From the NCBI GenBank assembly GCA_016702305.1, contig JADJEH010000017.1, positions 1 through 64,000 of the forward strand: a stretch of DNA of 64,000 nt. The letters are read 5' to 3'. Below the pieces are notes generated by a model that did no database searches, had not been told where the DNA came from, and saw nothing but the letters and a program-made list of their open reading frames with translations. A program made the position numbers and the translations under genes. The stretch comes from a bacterium (GTDB lineage: Bacteria; Electryoneota; RPQS01). Shown piece by piece: positions 1-12,073 of the stretch. Each line of letters opens with the position of its first letter. The first letter of the stretch is position 1.

Positions 1-241
1 GCTATGACTTCCGCGATTCAGCAAACACAATTTCTGTCATGCCAGTACATACAAGAATCAACCGGATACCGCCCAGGAAGCTGTTCACTTGGCCGAATAT
101 TTGTCCAACCCCAACTTGATGCCGACCGCGCATGAACATGCGCGCCAATCTTGGGCGCGTCACCGGAGTGATCAGCCCTAATTGTGGTTGACCATATCGC
201 AAACGCCCACGCAACAGCCTTTCGCGCCATCGAGGTACAGC
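1..241. other. Unassigned left edge before narG
   Basis: No gene could be identified with confidence. One + strand frame from about position 5 to 180 reads as plausible protein, including a stretch resembling HLAEYLSNPNLMPTAHEHA, and could be the tail of a preceding gene. The same noise that breaks narG makes any frame unreliable here, and I recognise no family. Confidence 0.3.
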
Positions 242-3200
242 ATGAGTTGATTACAGATCTTTTTTGATCCCAAACAGCGAGAGAGTGGGGAAGACTTTTA
301 CCGCAATCGTTGGCCTTATGACAAGATTATTCGCAGCATGCACGGCGTGAATTGCACAGGTAAGATGCAGCTGGAATATCTACGTCAAGAATGGCATTGT
401 CACGGGAAATGCAGGCGCCTGATTATCCGATTATTGACAAGGATATTCCGCCGTATGAACTGCGCGCGTTGCCAATTCGAATTTACCGTGGTATATCTAC
501 AGTCCGATCCAAGGCCAGTATCTCCTACCAGCGGAGCGCTGATTGATTTGTGGCGCGAAGCGAAACCCAGTTTCCTTGATGATCCTGTCGCGGCCAATTC
601 GACCGTCTCAAACCAGAATCACGGATCGGGTTGAGCCACACTGCGCGGCAAGGGCGGCCTGCGCAGATTCAGTTGGGATGAAGTTCGCGAAATTCTTTCC
701 GCCGCAAACATTCGCACCGTAATGAAGCACGGCCCCGATCGTGACATCGCGGGGTTCTCGCCGATTCCTGCGATGTCCATGGTGAGTTGCGCGTTTGGGC
801 GCGCAGGCGCTTCATGCAACTGATGGGCGGCGTTTCCCTTTCACCCTACGATTGGTATTGCGATTTGCCGCCGGTCTGCCTGAAGTTTGGGGTGAACAAA
901 CCGATGTCGCTGAAAGTGGTGATTGGTTCAAGTCGAACTTCATTGCGGTTGTAGGTTCGAACGCCCTGATGAGACGCGCACGCCTGATGCGCATTTCTTG
1001 GTGGAAGCACGGCATCGCGGCGCAAAAGTCGCTGTCTTTTCTCCGACTTCTCGATGGTGTGTTCAAAGGTGTCCGATGAGTGGGTGCCGATTCATCAAGG
1101 GCAGGATTCGGCTTTCTGATGGCCGTCGGACACAGCTAATTCTTACGCGAATTACGTCGAACGTGAGCGGTTCCATTTTTTGTAGACTATCAGAAGCACT
1201 TACTCGGAGCGGGCCAATTTCTGGTTGAATTGCACAAGCAAGCTGATGGAACCTCTCGCTTCCGGTCAATACGTACGCTATCTCGCAAGTTGTCGACACA
1301 AAGAGTTGACAATGCTCAGAGTGGAAATTCTTCATGCTCGATCCTGCAACCGCGAACTTAGACTTCCGCAAGGAACCGTTGGGCCACCGCTGGCAAATCG
1401 GAAAGTATGGGTCAATGGAATCTTAAATCTCAAGACGAGCGAACAGGCAAAGCGTTTGATCCACCAAGCTATGCTCGATCCAAAGACCGATGAACTGGTC
1501 ACTGTCTTGTTGCCGGAGTTTTCCGCCGAGCACGGTGACAGCTGGGTCCAATCGTTGGTTCCTGTTCGCAAAATCAAGACCCGAATGGCGAGACGTCTAT
1601 GCCACAACGGTGTTCGAGTTAAGCTTGTCGCCAGATACGCGTAAATCGCGACGCATCAAAGTTTGCACCCTATGACGAACCGGAGCATTGCGGACAGTCT
1701 CCATGGCAGGAGAAATTCATCGGAGTGTCCGGTGATGTTGTGATACGTCAGCCCGGTGAATGGGCACGAATGCTGAAAAGAGCGGCGGTAAATGCAGCGT
1801 CATCATTGGAGCAAAGTCAATCCACTGGTACCACAACACCCGATCTACCGCTCGATCATTTCCAGCCTTATGGCTTTGCGTGGTGGCTGTGTCGGCAAAG
1901 AACGGCGGCCGACCAATCATTATGTCGGCCAAAAACCTGACATCGCAACCGGGCGCTCATCGATTTGGAACCGACTGGTCAGCGCCGCCGCGACTGCAAA
2001 CACGCCGTCATTTCATTATGTCAATTCCGATCAATGGCGATATCCCTTCGGGACCTGGATGACATCTGTCCGGTCGCCGATTCATTCCCATAGCATGGCG
2101 CATGGACATACCATTGATAGACAGGTGCAAGCCGTGCGGGCCGGCTGGTTGCCCTCATACCTGCAATTTGATCAATCCCCGCCGCTTGAAGTTGCAAAGG
2201 AAGCACGCAGCAACGGCGCGAATGGACGAAGCCTCTATCTGTCAAGAATGTCGTGGACAGATTGAAGGCGAAGAAGCTTAAGTTTGCAGTTGAAGACCTC
2301 GATTTCCCAAATGCTTCGCGCCTTTTTACATCTGGCGAGAAAATTTTCCATATCATCCAAAGGCCATGAGTATTTTCGGAAGCATTATCTAAACGCACAC
2401 AAACCCTCATATCGCAAAAGAGCAGGCGAAGGGAGCATGTCTATCAGCGGCGTGTGGCACGACAAAGTCGAACTGGGGCAAGATGGATCCGCTAAAGTCT
2501 GTGACTTGAACTATCAAAGCGGATTCTTCCGCACCTCTATTCTGATATTATCTTTGCCGGCCGCGACGTATTACGAGAAGCAACCATCTTCTGAATTCAC
2601 CAGACATGCACAGCTTCATTCATCCGTTGCAAGCCGCTGTTCCAATCGTGCTGGGAACCGCAAAGACTGAATCCCATATCTTCGCGAGATCGTCGAAAGC
2701 GACTTCGAAACTTGCCGAGCGCTATCTGCCCGATCCAACGGAAGATGTCGTAACCGCGCCGCTCGCCCACGATACGCCCGCTGAAATCGCTCAACCCTCT
2801 ATCAAGGATTGGTCCAGAGGTGAGTGTGGAAGCGATCCTCGCAAGACGATGCCCATCATCAAAGTGGTTACGCGGGACTATAAGAATGTCTTCAACAAAT
2901 TCATCAGCCTTGGTCCCACTTCCGCAAGGCCTTCGGCATGCATGGTGAACGAAATGGAAGTTGCCGATATGTATGATGCATACATGGAGAACAACTTCCA
3001 CTGAAAGGGTGGGGGGGGGGAGTCTTCACCCTTGCGCGAAGACTTGCTTGTTTAGCGATTCTGAATTCTGCCCTGAGACTAACGGTGAATTGGCGTTCCG
3101 ACCGCATAAATCGGAAGCTGATTACCACCGGCATTTTGACTGTATCGCATGCCGCCGAGAAGACTCGCTCCGTTCGCATAACATCTTCGATGATGTCGCT

Positions 3201-3931
3201 GCTCAACCGAGGCGAATTCTCACGACGCCGTTTTGGTCAGGGGTAACGAGTGACAAGCGTGGCGCATATTCAGCGTATTGTCAAAATGTGGAAGCGATCC
3301 GGTGTACCATGGCGTACGCCATGAGCGGCAGGCAGCATTACCGCCTTGATCACGAGGCTTTACATCGCTTATGGCGAGAATCGGCCGACCTACAAGCCAC
3401 GAGTGCGCGTCGCGAGATCCTACCGACTTGGCACAGTCAAAACCAGGGGCGGAACACCCGTATTGAATTACCTGATGCCACACACGGCAAGTGGTCGATT
3501 CACTCGACTTATGGCGACACCTTGAGAATGCGCACATTGAGTCGTGGTCACGACCCGATTTGGATAAACATAAAGATGCTCTGCTATTGGGAGCAGAAGA
3601 CAACGATTTGGGTCGAAAATTTTCAATGATAACGGAGTCGCAATCTTCGCGGTCAACGTCAGCGCACGCATTCCACGCGGTATGTGTTTCATCTACTACT
3701 CGCCCGAACGCATCGTTGGGCATCCGGAATCACCCGGAGCGCGGCAACCGTCGTGCGGGCGTTGTCAATAGCTTGACCAGAGCGCGCCTCAAACCGGCTC
3801 TTTATGATTGGTGGTTATGGTCAGCTTATATACGCGCTCAACTACTGGGGGACCCTCCAGGGCGTGAATCGACATTTGTTGCCGCCAAGAAACTTCGAAA
3901 AAGTAACTTCGCAAAGGTGAACAATGGATAG
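242..3931 (+). pseudogene. narG: narG, respiratory nitrate reductase alpha subunit (frameshifted as sequenced)
   Basis: Catalytic molybdopterin subunit of membrane-bound nitrate reductase, reducing nitrate to nitrite with electrons passed through NarH from NarI. Reading across frames recovers the family almost end to end. The N-terminal iron-sulfur ligand block HGVNCTG lies near 340, SLSFYDWYCDLPPASP-like and WGEQTDV near 840-905, TRTPDAHF near 970, and NHYVGQ near 1910. KGHEYF lies near 2360, VLPAATYYEK near 2560, HSFIHPLQAA near 2610, YWGP near 3845 and NFEKVTFA near 3890. The total span of about 3.7 kb fits the usual ~1230 aa. The start ATG at 242 gives an MSW-type N terminus. The C terminus overlaps the narH start by 8 bp. 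Frames break every few tens of bases, so as written it cannot be translated. The retained motifs favour sequencing indels over true decay. It heads the nar cluster. Confidence 0.9.
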
Positions 3932-5405
3932 AGCACAAGTTTCCATGGTGTTTCACCGACAAATGCATCGGTTAGTCACACATGCAGCGTGGCCTGCAAA
4001 ACGCTGTGGACAGACCGACCCGGTGCGGAGTACTATGTGGTGGAATAATGTTGAAACAAACCCTACGCACGGGCTTTCCACATCGCTGGGAAGATCAGAT
4101 CGCCAGCAAGGGCGGTCGGAAGCTCAACGGCAGCAAGTGATCTTTCAACAAGCCAGTCGAAATTAGGTGGACTGCTGAAGTTGCCTGCTAATCCGAATCA
4201 ACCGGATGCTGGAAGACTACTAAGAGCCGTGGACGCATTGAGTACGAAAAATCTTTGATGGCCGAAGGCGACGATTTGATGACTGCTGCCGATCCTTGCA
4301 TCACCGGCGAAGAGATGAGGATTGAGGGCGGCCCCAATACGACGATCTCTCCGGGTTCGCCACCATGCTGCGAATGACGTCAATCACGATCTGCTTACGC
4401 CTAAAGAGCGGCAGCAGCTCTAAAGATTCAACGCGTGGCTTTGGCGTATTTGCCGCGCATTTGCAATCATTGCGCTAATCCGAGCTGTGTGGCGTCGTGT
4501 CCTTCGGGTGCGCTTTCGGCAAACGCGGAAGACGGGATTGTTTTGATCAATCAGACGCGTGCCGCGGATGGCGCGCCCGCATTTCCGCACGTCCTTAAGG
4601 CAAGAAGATCTACTACAATTGGGTCACCGGCAAATCAGAGAAGTATTCTTTTGTTATCCGCGCCCTCGAAACGGGTCAGCACCTGCCTGCTTCCATTCGT
4701 GCGTGGGCCGAATCTTCGTTACCTCGGAGTGTTGCTTTGGCGATGTTGACCGAATCGAACCACAATGAAAACGGCGGATCCGTTGCTCGTAGAAGCGCAA
4801 CGTGACGTCATCTGGTGATCCTAACGATGAGAATGTGATTGCTTCGGCACGCGCCAACGGCATCAGTGACGAAATGATCGAGTCCGCGCGCAAAAGCCTA
4901 CCTTGTACAAGTACGTCGTTTAATGGAAACCCTGCCCTACCGCTGCACATTGAGTACCGCACGATGCCGATGCTCTTATGCGCCGCCAGTTACCCGTGAT
5001 GGGAAAGACGACGACCAGCCTTATGATCATGCAGAAGAGTCATTCTTCACCTCGGCTTGACAAATCGCGCCTTTCAATCAAGCACATGGCAAGATTGTTC
5101 GAACGCAGCAATGAGGCGGTTGTAACCGCTTCGCCTCAAAAACTCATGGTTGTTCGCCACTATAAGCGGGCGCAGGAAGTCGGCGACGTGCAGGATGACA
5201 GCGCGTCAATCGGATCATGCGCGAAGCCGGGAACCAACGCCGGAGAGGCGTGGGAAGAATCTACCTTTTTGACGGCAGTGCCCACAGTGCAAAAGCGCCA
5301 CGTACTCCGCCGCTTCAGCGCGAAGAAGCGAGATATAGGAAGTATGTGTGACGTGCAGATTGCAAGGGAAGGAAGATTCGGAAAGACCTCCAGGCGTAGA
5401 AAGGA
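3924..5405 (+). pseudogene. narH: narH, nitrate reductase beta (iron-sulfur) subunit, frameshifted
   Basis: Electron-transfer subunit with four Fe-S clusters linking NarI haems to NarG. The ATG at 3924 opens an N terminus reading MDRAQVSMVFH, followed after a frame change by the first cysteine block (cysteines with spacing as in CIGCHTCSVACK) at about 3965-4000. Next comes WTDRPGAEY, then WWNNVET and PHRWEDQ near 4040-4095. The second ferredoxin-like block is clean at 4450-4515 (ICNHCANPSC, then CPSGAL) followed by EDGIVLINQ. The 3' end near 5400 is approximate because the stop is hidden by indels. Soluble cytoplasmic partner of NarG. Its reading frames are broken several times in the same way as narG. 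Confidence 0.87.
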
Positions 5406-5406
5406 A

Positions 5407-5940
5407 TGTAACGCAACGAGTTCATTTGAAATGTCATGCCGGGAACTGGCAATTTCTCCTGCCGCTATCCGCAAACGGACCACTTGTCTGTGCTGAACAA
5501 TGCTATCGATTCCAGAGTGAGCAATAAATCAATAAAGTGCTTACGAGCGTTTCGCGATGCGATTGCCGAGTTGTTCCGTCCGAAAGTTGCAAGAACTCTT
5601 ACACTGCACATTTGATCTTAACCTGATGCCTGCCTGCGCTGGAGCGTGCACCTGTTCGGTGTCGAGGTTTCGCCGCCCCATCTTATGGTTGGGCTATTGG
5701 ACATGTATCGCGTTGCGAGTTTCCTGGTGACTGGCGAATCAGCGGATCATATGAGCACTGTCGTTCGATTTCTTCCGTTCGCTGGAGAACAACGCGCGTG
5801 AGGAAGTTGCACAAATTTATTTTATTGACGAAATGGCGAAATCGCGTGAATTCTTGGACTCAAAATCAAACCCATTTTCTTAGTTTCTTGATCAAGGCGA
5901 CAATCTCAATTGTAGCCACTGAAACAGGGAAGGAGGCAAG
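5407..5940 (+). pseudogene. narJ: narJ, nitrate reductase assembly chaperone, frameshifted
   Basis: Position between narH and narI, and scattered segments, identify the NarJ (redox enzyme maturation) chaperone that inserts the molybdenum cofactor into NarG. Recognisable pieces are SYPQTDHLS-like near 5480, ELYT..FDLNPDACLR-like near 5600-5640, and HLFGVEVSPP..LMVGLLDMYR near 5650-5715. A segment reading VVRFLPFA follows near 5760. The expected length (~180 aa) fits the space. Both boundaries are estimates, since no continuous frame longer than about 60 codons survives. The call rests on synteny plus these fragments and is weaker than for its neighbours. Confidence 0.65.
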
Positions 5941-6620
5941 ATGGCGCTTGAGTTGTTTTATTTGTCGGTCTGCCTTGACGCCACGATCTTGATCTCGCAT
6001 TGTAGGCACAGTCTGGCGCTTTCTTAATGACCAATACGGAATCTCATCGTTGTCCTCGCAGTTTCTCGAGGGTAAGAAACCCTGTGGGGATTCGCGCCAT
6101 GGCATATTGGCATCTTGATTATCTTCCTCGGCCATTTTGTCGCGTTTCCGTTGCCAGGCGTGGCAAAGATTGATGGCTGTCACTCTTGCTTGCGACGGCC
6201 GAAACAATGGAATCGCGGCAGCCGTATTGTGCTTACTTGGATTGATTGTGCTCTTTTACCGTCGCCTAACGACCGCGCGGTTGCAGAAATCTACAAACAT
6301 CGGCGATTTCATCGTCGCGACACTATTGTTGGCGCAAGTTGATTGGGACTAATGGTGGCTGGCGGCTACCGCTGGGGCGCGAGTTGGTCAACCGGAACAT
6401 TGACCCTACGTCTGGAGTTTGATCACGTTCAGCCCGGACGCGACAATTATCAGAGACATGCCGATTGCGATTCAAGCGCACGGTCGGCGCATGGCCCATC
6501 TTGCTCGTGCTGCCGTTCACGCGCCTGATTCACATGGTGTCAGTTCCACTCCAGTACCTCTTTCGCTCACCGCAGAAAGTCGTTTGGAACAACCCCGAGC
6601 TGCAACAATCAGGCGGTCGC
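5941..6620 (+). pseudogene. narI: narI, nitrate reductase gamma (cytochrome b) subunit, frameshifted
   Basis: Membrane subunit with two b-haems that oxidises quinol and passes electrons to NarH. A strong ribosome-binding site (AAGGAGG) sits six bases before the ATG at 5941. Readable segments are WHLDYLLGHFVAF..LPGVW near 6100-6160, LLGLIVLFYRRL near 6235-6270, and a helix with the NarI-type LVAGGYRWG near 6350-6375. ITFSPDA lies near 6420 and LPFTRLIHMVSVPLQYLF near 6515-6560, the conserved C-terminal haem region. The junction with the following Rieske gene, around 6580-6640, cannot be resolved because of indels, so a fusion cannot be excluded. Roughly 225 aa, as usual for the family. Confidence 0.83.
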
Positions 6621-7265
6621 CGCCCGAGTCACACAGGAGTCACGCCGTCATTTTGAAGGCCGCTTTTGGATTAAGCGTTGCCGGGCTTGCTGTCCGTTGG
6701 TGTGTTAGACAAACCGGGCCGCCGCTTCTTCCAAATGCCCGCTGGTCTGCATCACGATGAAGAAGCAAATTTACTGGAAACGCGCTTGCGTCGGCTGCAG
6801 CTAACCGCCGAAGAGAAGGAGTCTTGAACTCGAACGCCTTTGCAGCGATCACATCTATGTAGCGAAACTCGCAGAGTTAAACAATACCATTGGGAAGTAC
6901 TTCATTGATTACCCGATGCGCCCCGGACTCGCGTTTCGCGCTGAAGACGGATGGCCCATGCTGTTGTCCGCCAAGTGCACGCACTTAGGCTGCACGGTCG
7001 GAAACCAAGTTGATGCAAGCGGCCGCATTCTCTGCCCGTGTCACGTTTCTTACTTTGACATCAAGACCGATGCCTAACGAAGGCGCTCCCGCAAAGGCGC
7101 CGTTTAACGCATTGCCTGGGTGCCGCGCGACGAGCAAGGAACCGAAGTCGCGACTGAAAGCCCGCGGGTTCACGCACCGGAAGACTTGACCCGGCCTTTG
7201 GCGGACGGCTATTCACTCTACATTGTCAGATCGCTATCGGCGGAGTGCTGGATGAAACAGCCATT
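6600..7265 (+). pseudogene. Rieske [2Fe-2S] protein of a bc-type complex, frameshifted
   Basis: Both Rieske cluster motifs are intact: CTHLGCTVGN at about 6975-7004 and CPCHVSYFD at about 7033-7060, giving the two Cys and two His ligands. Upstream, LKAAFGLSVAGLAVVGV near 6655-6705 is a single hydrophobic segment preceded by arginines, as in the twin-arginine anchor of Rieske subunits. The gene directly precedes a cytochrome b gene, so it should be the iron-sulfur subunit of a quinol:cytochrome c oxidoreductase. The start is uncertain (merged with the narI end), and the stop near 7265 is inferred from the beginning of cytochrome b. Frames break several times. Confidence 0.82.
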
Positions 7266-7269
7266 CGTC

Positions 7270-8390
7270 AACACTATGTTTGACTTCATCGCGTCGCGAA
7301 TGCCGTTGCACAAGCTCGACGTCCGTCACATGATCACGGAAAAAGAGGTTCCGGTTCACCGCATGTCAGCGGGGGATACTACGTCGGCGGTTCTGGCAGC
7401 TGTTCTTTTTCATCATCCAAGTCTTCACGGGGATGATGCTCTTATTTTATTATGAACCGACGGTCAGCGAAGCGCATGAGTCCGTAGAGTACATCACGCA
7501 TTTCATGACAATGGGCGCGTTGATTCGAACCTGCACGCATGGTCCGCTTCTTCATGATCTTTGCGTCATAGCGCATATGCTCAGCGCACTGGCCATGAAA
7601 GCATCCGCGATGCCGCGCGAGATCACCGGGATTGCGGGCGCGCTCTTGCCTTGATCACTTTCGGATTTGGATGCGCAGGCCATCTCTTACCGTGGAATCA
7701 AATCGCCGTCAACGCCACGAAAGTTGATTTGGGTTCAATCGACCAAATGGGACAGTACACCGCCTCCGGCTTTGTCACACCTTTGCCGAAGATGTGCGCG
7801 GACGATCTGGTGAGCGCCAGCCATTTGACAAGCGACCTAAGCAGATTCTTGAACCGCATGTCGTTATCCTGCCTTTACTGGTATTCGGCGTGATCGTACT
7901 GCATGTCCTTTCGTTCAGTTACACGGCATGAGTCCCGGTATCGAAGATAAGCCGCGTCGCAAGGACAAGTTCTTCCTGATATTTATTCTTAAAGACTTGA
8001 AGGAATGGGGAATCGCGTTCTTTGTACTATTCATCCTCTCCTGTGTCTGCCCTTTGATTCACTTTTCCTATCCATTGCTGGAACCCTACAATGCCTTGGG
8101 TTCGACGCCTGACGGTATCAAACCAGAATGGTACTTTACTTTGTCTACTATCCGATGGAGCTGCTGCCGTTTTGGATCATCATCGTGGTCATGACTCTCG
8201 CTACGCTGGTTTGTTTGCGGCGCCGTGGATCTTTACGGGCACGAGTCACAAGACAATGCGGTGGATTGCTTCGCGATTGCCGCGTATATGATCGTCGCGA
8301 CATTGTTTGACGAAACATTTATCACGCAATCAAGGGGTGAAAAAGCAGACCAAGACACTCCAATTGCTGTTCACCTCGTAATCGTCGGCA
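7270..8390 (+). pseudogene. Cytochrome b (b6/subunit IV type fused), frameshifted
   Basis: Quinol-oxidising membrane subunit of a bc complex. The N-terminal part gives FDFIASRMP near 7275, HKLDVRHMITEKEVPVHRMS near 7310-7365, FTGMMLLFYYEPT near 7425-7460, and the haem histidine region around 7530-7590. Next come TGYLLPWNQ-like near 7675-7705 and a GLGSIDQMG stretch near 7725. The C-terminal part is clean from 7928 to about 8145 and contains FFVLFILSCVCPL, GIKPEWYF and YYPMELLP. One gene appears to cover both the cytochrome b6-like and subunit-IV-like halves (about 370 aa), with several frameshifts at 7390, 7530, 7650 and 8150. It follows the Rieske gene, as in other bc operons. Confidence 0.83.
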
Positions 8391-8822
8391 TTGCTATGCC
8401 TACCCGAATTCCAGAAATTTCGCAAACTCACTCTGACGGCCCATTAACTGCGCGATGTGTCACGCCAATGGCGACGGTCCCGAAGCGAGCATCGCGCGGC
8501 CAAACGGAAGCTTGACGCCCGACGAGTGGAACAAGCTTTGAATGCTGCACGCGGTGCATTCCGCTCGGTGTGCCCATCCAGAGCCCCATTCTGAATGCGT
8601 TCGGAACAATATCATTACCGTCATCGAAAAACTAAGTTTCTCGAACTGCGCACATCCTGAGCAGTTGGCCGAGGTCTATGGATATCAAAGTGATCTCGAT
8701 GGCGACGGAATTACAGATGCTCAAGAGTACTTGAAGGAAACTCATCCCCTCAACAATGTTCATGGCGACCCAATGAGGGCTGTTCTTCATAACCCGAAAG
8801 CATTCAGGCTCATGCAATTTTG
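8390..8822 (+). pseudogene. Mono-haem cytochrome c with EF-hand-like segment, frameshifted
   Basis: A CAMCH haem-attachment motif lies at 8449-8463, followed by ANGDGPEAS and LTPDEWNKL, typical of small class-I cytochromes c. A later segment at about 8690-8745 reads DLDGDGITDAQEYLKGTHPL-like, an EF-hand/thrombospondin-type calcium loop common in secreted proteins of these phyla. Its place after Rieske and cytochrome b suggests it is the electron-accepting cytochrome of the bc complex. Whether the haem and calcium-loop parts are one protein or two is not certain, because a frame break lies between them near 8540-8640. The stretch 8823-8930 gives no clear gene. Confidence 0.62.
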
Positions 8823-8929
8823 ATCGTGTTGGCTACCATCGCAGGATTCTTGGATTCAGTCACCTGTTACACGGCTTGTCCGCCAGCGCGTCCACGAAAT
8901 CGTCCGTTGAACGCCATCCATAAGCAACC

Positions 8930-10452
8930 AGGGATAATCGTGCAAGATCGCAGACGAGCAATGGAGGTTCTCATCCTGGAACATTAATTGGCCTTCACCA
9001 TCTGCTTCGCCGGGTGGATGATGAACGGTGTACTGGTCAATTATCTTATGGACAACGACATCTTCCTTTGGGACAAAGCGCAGATTGGTTGGTTGATTGG
9101 TATCTCAGTGTTGACGGGATCAAGCACGTGTCTCCGTCCGTGTTCTGACGGATAAATACGGTGGAAGAAGAGTTTACACAATTCTGATGCTCATCTCCGC
9201 AATCCTGATGTTCATGACAGGTGCGGCGAACGAGTACTATCAGTTTGTCTTTGCAAGCTTAGGATTTGGTCTTTACAGGGGCTGCGTGCGCAGTTGGTAT
9301 TGCGTATATTCGGTTTGGTTTCCCAAAGAGCGACAAGGAACTGCGCTTGGTATCTTCGGAGTCGGTAATGCAGGTGCTGCCATAACCAGTATGGGCGCGT
9401 CGGTCTTACTTAAATGGTTGACGGACAACGGAGCAATGTTGATTATTGGCGCACACTGCCCAAGATTTATGCGGCCGCGCTTGTAGTTATGGCAATCATA
9501 TTCTACTCTTCTGGACATACGAGAAGAAAATAGCGCACTCGGCGGGATTGACGCTACAGCGTCCGAACCGCCGAAATACGTGCGCGTTTGGCGGTTTGAC
9601 CTACTACTTCCTGGTCTTCGGAGCATCCGCCGCTTTAGCACAGTGGCTAGTTCCATACTACGTGAACGTTTATACCATGAGTGTTGCATCAGCAGGTCTC
9701 ATGGCCTCAATCTTCAGCCTTCCTCCGGTTTGATTCGCGCCTTGGGCGGCTGGATGTCGGACAAGTTTGGCGCGCGTCGCATCGCGTATTGGGTGTTGGG
9801 CAGTTGTTTGGTTCGGCTGCGCATTACTTTGTGTTCCACGCATGGACATTGAACCTCCCGGCTCTGCGTGACGGCGGCCAGAGCAGGTACCGTCACGTTT
9901 GTATCCGATACGCTTGTTCGCATTGATCAACGCGAATACAAAATTCGCTCCTGAGCCAGCGGCGTGGCGCAAAAAATCAAGACAATACATTTCTCGTCTT
10001 TCCCTCAGGTGAATTCTGCACAGTCCGGTTGTTTCAGTCGGTGACAAGATCGTCAAGAAGCAGCTACTGGCCCGCGGTATTACGCATCTGTTTTTTCAGG
10101 CAAACATTTGGATATTCACTTTCATCTTTGTAGTCTGAATCATGATGGGAATCGGCAAAGCAGCCGTGTATCGCCATATTCCCGACTACTATCCAGAGCA
10201 GATCGGCGTCGTCGGAGGAATTGTCGGCGTCGTCGGTGGATTGGCGGATTTGTATGTCCAATCCTGTTTGGCTATATGCTCAAATGGACGGGTATCTGGA
10301 CGACGCTATGGATCTTTCTTGGTGTGCTTTCGTTCATTTGTCTTATTTGGATGCACTTTGTGGTTCAGAGGATGATGCATAAGAATGCGCCTGTGTTAAT
10401 GCGCCACATCGAGGATCGACACGATCACCCCGTAGAAACGACGCCTGCCTAA
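8930..10452 (+). pseudogene. narK: NarK-type nitrate/nitrite transporter 1, frameshifted
   Basis: Major facilitator superfamily member of the nitrate/nitrite porter family. Segments in order: TICFAGWMMNGVLVNYL near 8998, DKAQIGWLIGI near 9075, and the nitrate-signature region with LTGAAFAVGIAYVSVWFP-like sequence near 9270-9330. GTALGIFGVGNAGAAITSMG (9340-9395) follows, then VALAQWLVPYYVNVY near 9640, RALGGWMSDKFGAR near 9738, and a clean C-terminal part (YRHIPDYYPEQIG, then FVCPILFGYMLKWTGIW) to the stop at 10452. It imports nitrate and/or exports nitrite for the nar enzyme. About six frame breaks; the initiating codon is not resolved. Confidence 0.87.
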
Positions 10453-10475
10453 TCAAAACTGGAACGGAAACGCAA

Positions 10476-12039
10476 ATGGCTCAGACATTAATTCATTGGA
10501 ACGTTGAAGACCAATCGTTCTGGGAGCGGGAAGGCAAGCGCACCGCTTACCGAAATCTCTGGATATCCATTCCATGTTTGCTGTGTGGATTTGCCGTCTG
10601 GATGTTCTGGTCGATTGTCACGACCAAGATGCAGGAGCTTGGCTTTCAATTCGATCCTGATCCAGCCAAAAAAACAAGGCAATGCTCTATACGTTGATTT
10701 CGATAGCCGGTTTGACGGGTGCAACATTGCGTATTCCCAATTCCTTCTTTGTCGCATTGAGCGGCGGCCGCAATGTCGTCGCGGTTACGACCGCCTTGCT
10801 GATACTCCCGGCACTCGGCCTTGATTGGCGCTGCGTGCCCGGCACGTCGTACTCCACTTTTGTAATCCTGTCTGCATTGTCAGGAATCGGCGGAGGTGCC
10901 TTCGCGTCCTCGATGTCCAATATCAGCCTCTTTTCCCGAAGCGAATCCAGGGCACCGCATTGGGACTCAATGCCGGTTTAGGAAATCTTGGCGTCAGCAT
11001 TATGCAAGTCTTGTTGCCGTTCGTGATGACATTCGGTGCGTTCGGAGCTTTCGGCGGAAATGCCTGGAAAACTGCCGCCGCGGTTGGTGCGCAGCCCGCA
11101 GGCACTCTAGTCTGGATTCAAAACGGCGGATTTGTATGGGTGCCCATCCTTGCCGTCTTAGCGATCCTTGCATGGTTGCTTATGAATAACCTTGCAATAC
11201 ACAGTGTCGGTTCTTCCGCGGCCGCTATTGCCAAAATGCTTTACTTGACACTACTGGGCTTTGCTGGATCAGCATTGGGACTGTATCTGTTGGTCGCGCT
11301 CAAAGTCAATATGTGGATTGTCTTGCCGATCACCATAGTGTTGACGCTAATCCTGATTAGATATTTGTCGCCTGTAAAGATTCGCCAGAATTTGAGCAAC
11401 CAGTTTGCAATCTTCAAAGAGAAGCACAACTGGGTTATGACCTGGCTTTATGTCATGACCTTTGGTTCATTTATCGGATATTCGGCGGCATTCCCAAAGC
11501 TCATCCAAGATGTCTTCGGATCACTTCCGGACGGGAGTGCCAATCCTCACGCGCCGAATCCCTTTGCCTATGCATGGCTTGGTCCGTTGGTTGGTTCGTT
11601 GATTCGTCCGGTCGGCGGTTGGCTATCCGATAAGTTTGGCGGCGCGCGTGTCACTCAATGGGACACCGTAGTCATGATTTTCGCGGCGTTAGGTGTAGCG
11701 TACAATATCAAGGCTGCCAGCAATTCGCCGACACCGGAAGTATTCTTCGTTCCGTTTCTGCTCCTCTTTCTGCTCTTGTTCATTACAACCGGCATTGGCA
11801 ACGGTTCGACATTCAGAATGATCCCCATCATTTTCGATTCAAAGCTTGCAGGGCCCGTGCTTGGTTGGACGTCGGCGATTGCAGCTTATGGCGCATTCAT
11901 CATCCCCAAAGTGTTCGGGACGCAAATTCAAGCCGGTCACCCAGAGTACGCACTTTACGGGTTCGCACTCTACTATGTGAGTTGTCTGGTAGTGAATTGG
12001 TGGTTCTACGCCCGCAAGAACGCTGAGATTAAGTGTTAA
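10476..12039 (+). CDS. narK: NarK-type nitrate/nitrite transporter 2 (two frameshifts near the 5' end)
   Basis: Second nitrate/nitrite porter, 23 bp after the first; paired NarK1/NarK2 transporters are common in denitrifiers and can differ as proton-nitrate symporter versus nitrate/nitrite antiporter. The ATG at 10476 begins MAQTLIHWNVEDQSFW, and the frame continues to about 10668. There an A-run of 7 where the protein requires 8 shifts it, after which MLYTLISIAGLTGATLRIPN is in another frame. A further break near 10825 leads into a clean 404-codon stretch to 12039 with GTALGLNAGLGNLGVSIMQ and RPVGGWLSDKFGG. With those two corrections it is a normal ~520 aa, 12-helix protein. It retains the longest intact frame of the nar cluster. 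Confidence 0.9.
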
Positions 12040-12073
12040 CTTCACAAATCATTCCACACTACAGAGTAACACC

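Noticed and set aside
2..819. Minus-strand reading frames over the left end
   Set aside because: They are shadows of the noisy + strand narG sequence, whose motifs are recognisable.
242..3931. Nitrite oxidoreductase (NxrA) instead of NarG
   Set aside because: The readable motifs, plus narJ, narI and NarK partners in the same order, fit membrane nitrate reductase; nothing supports the periplasmic Nxr type.
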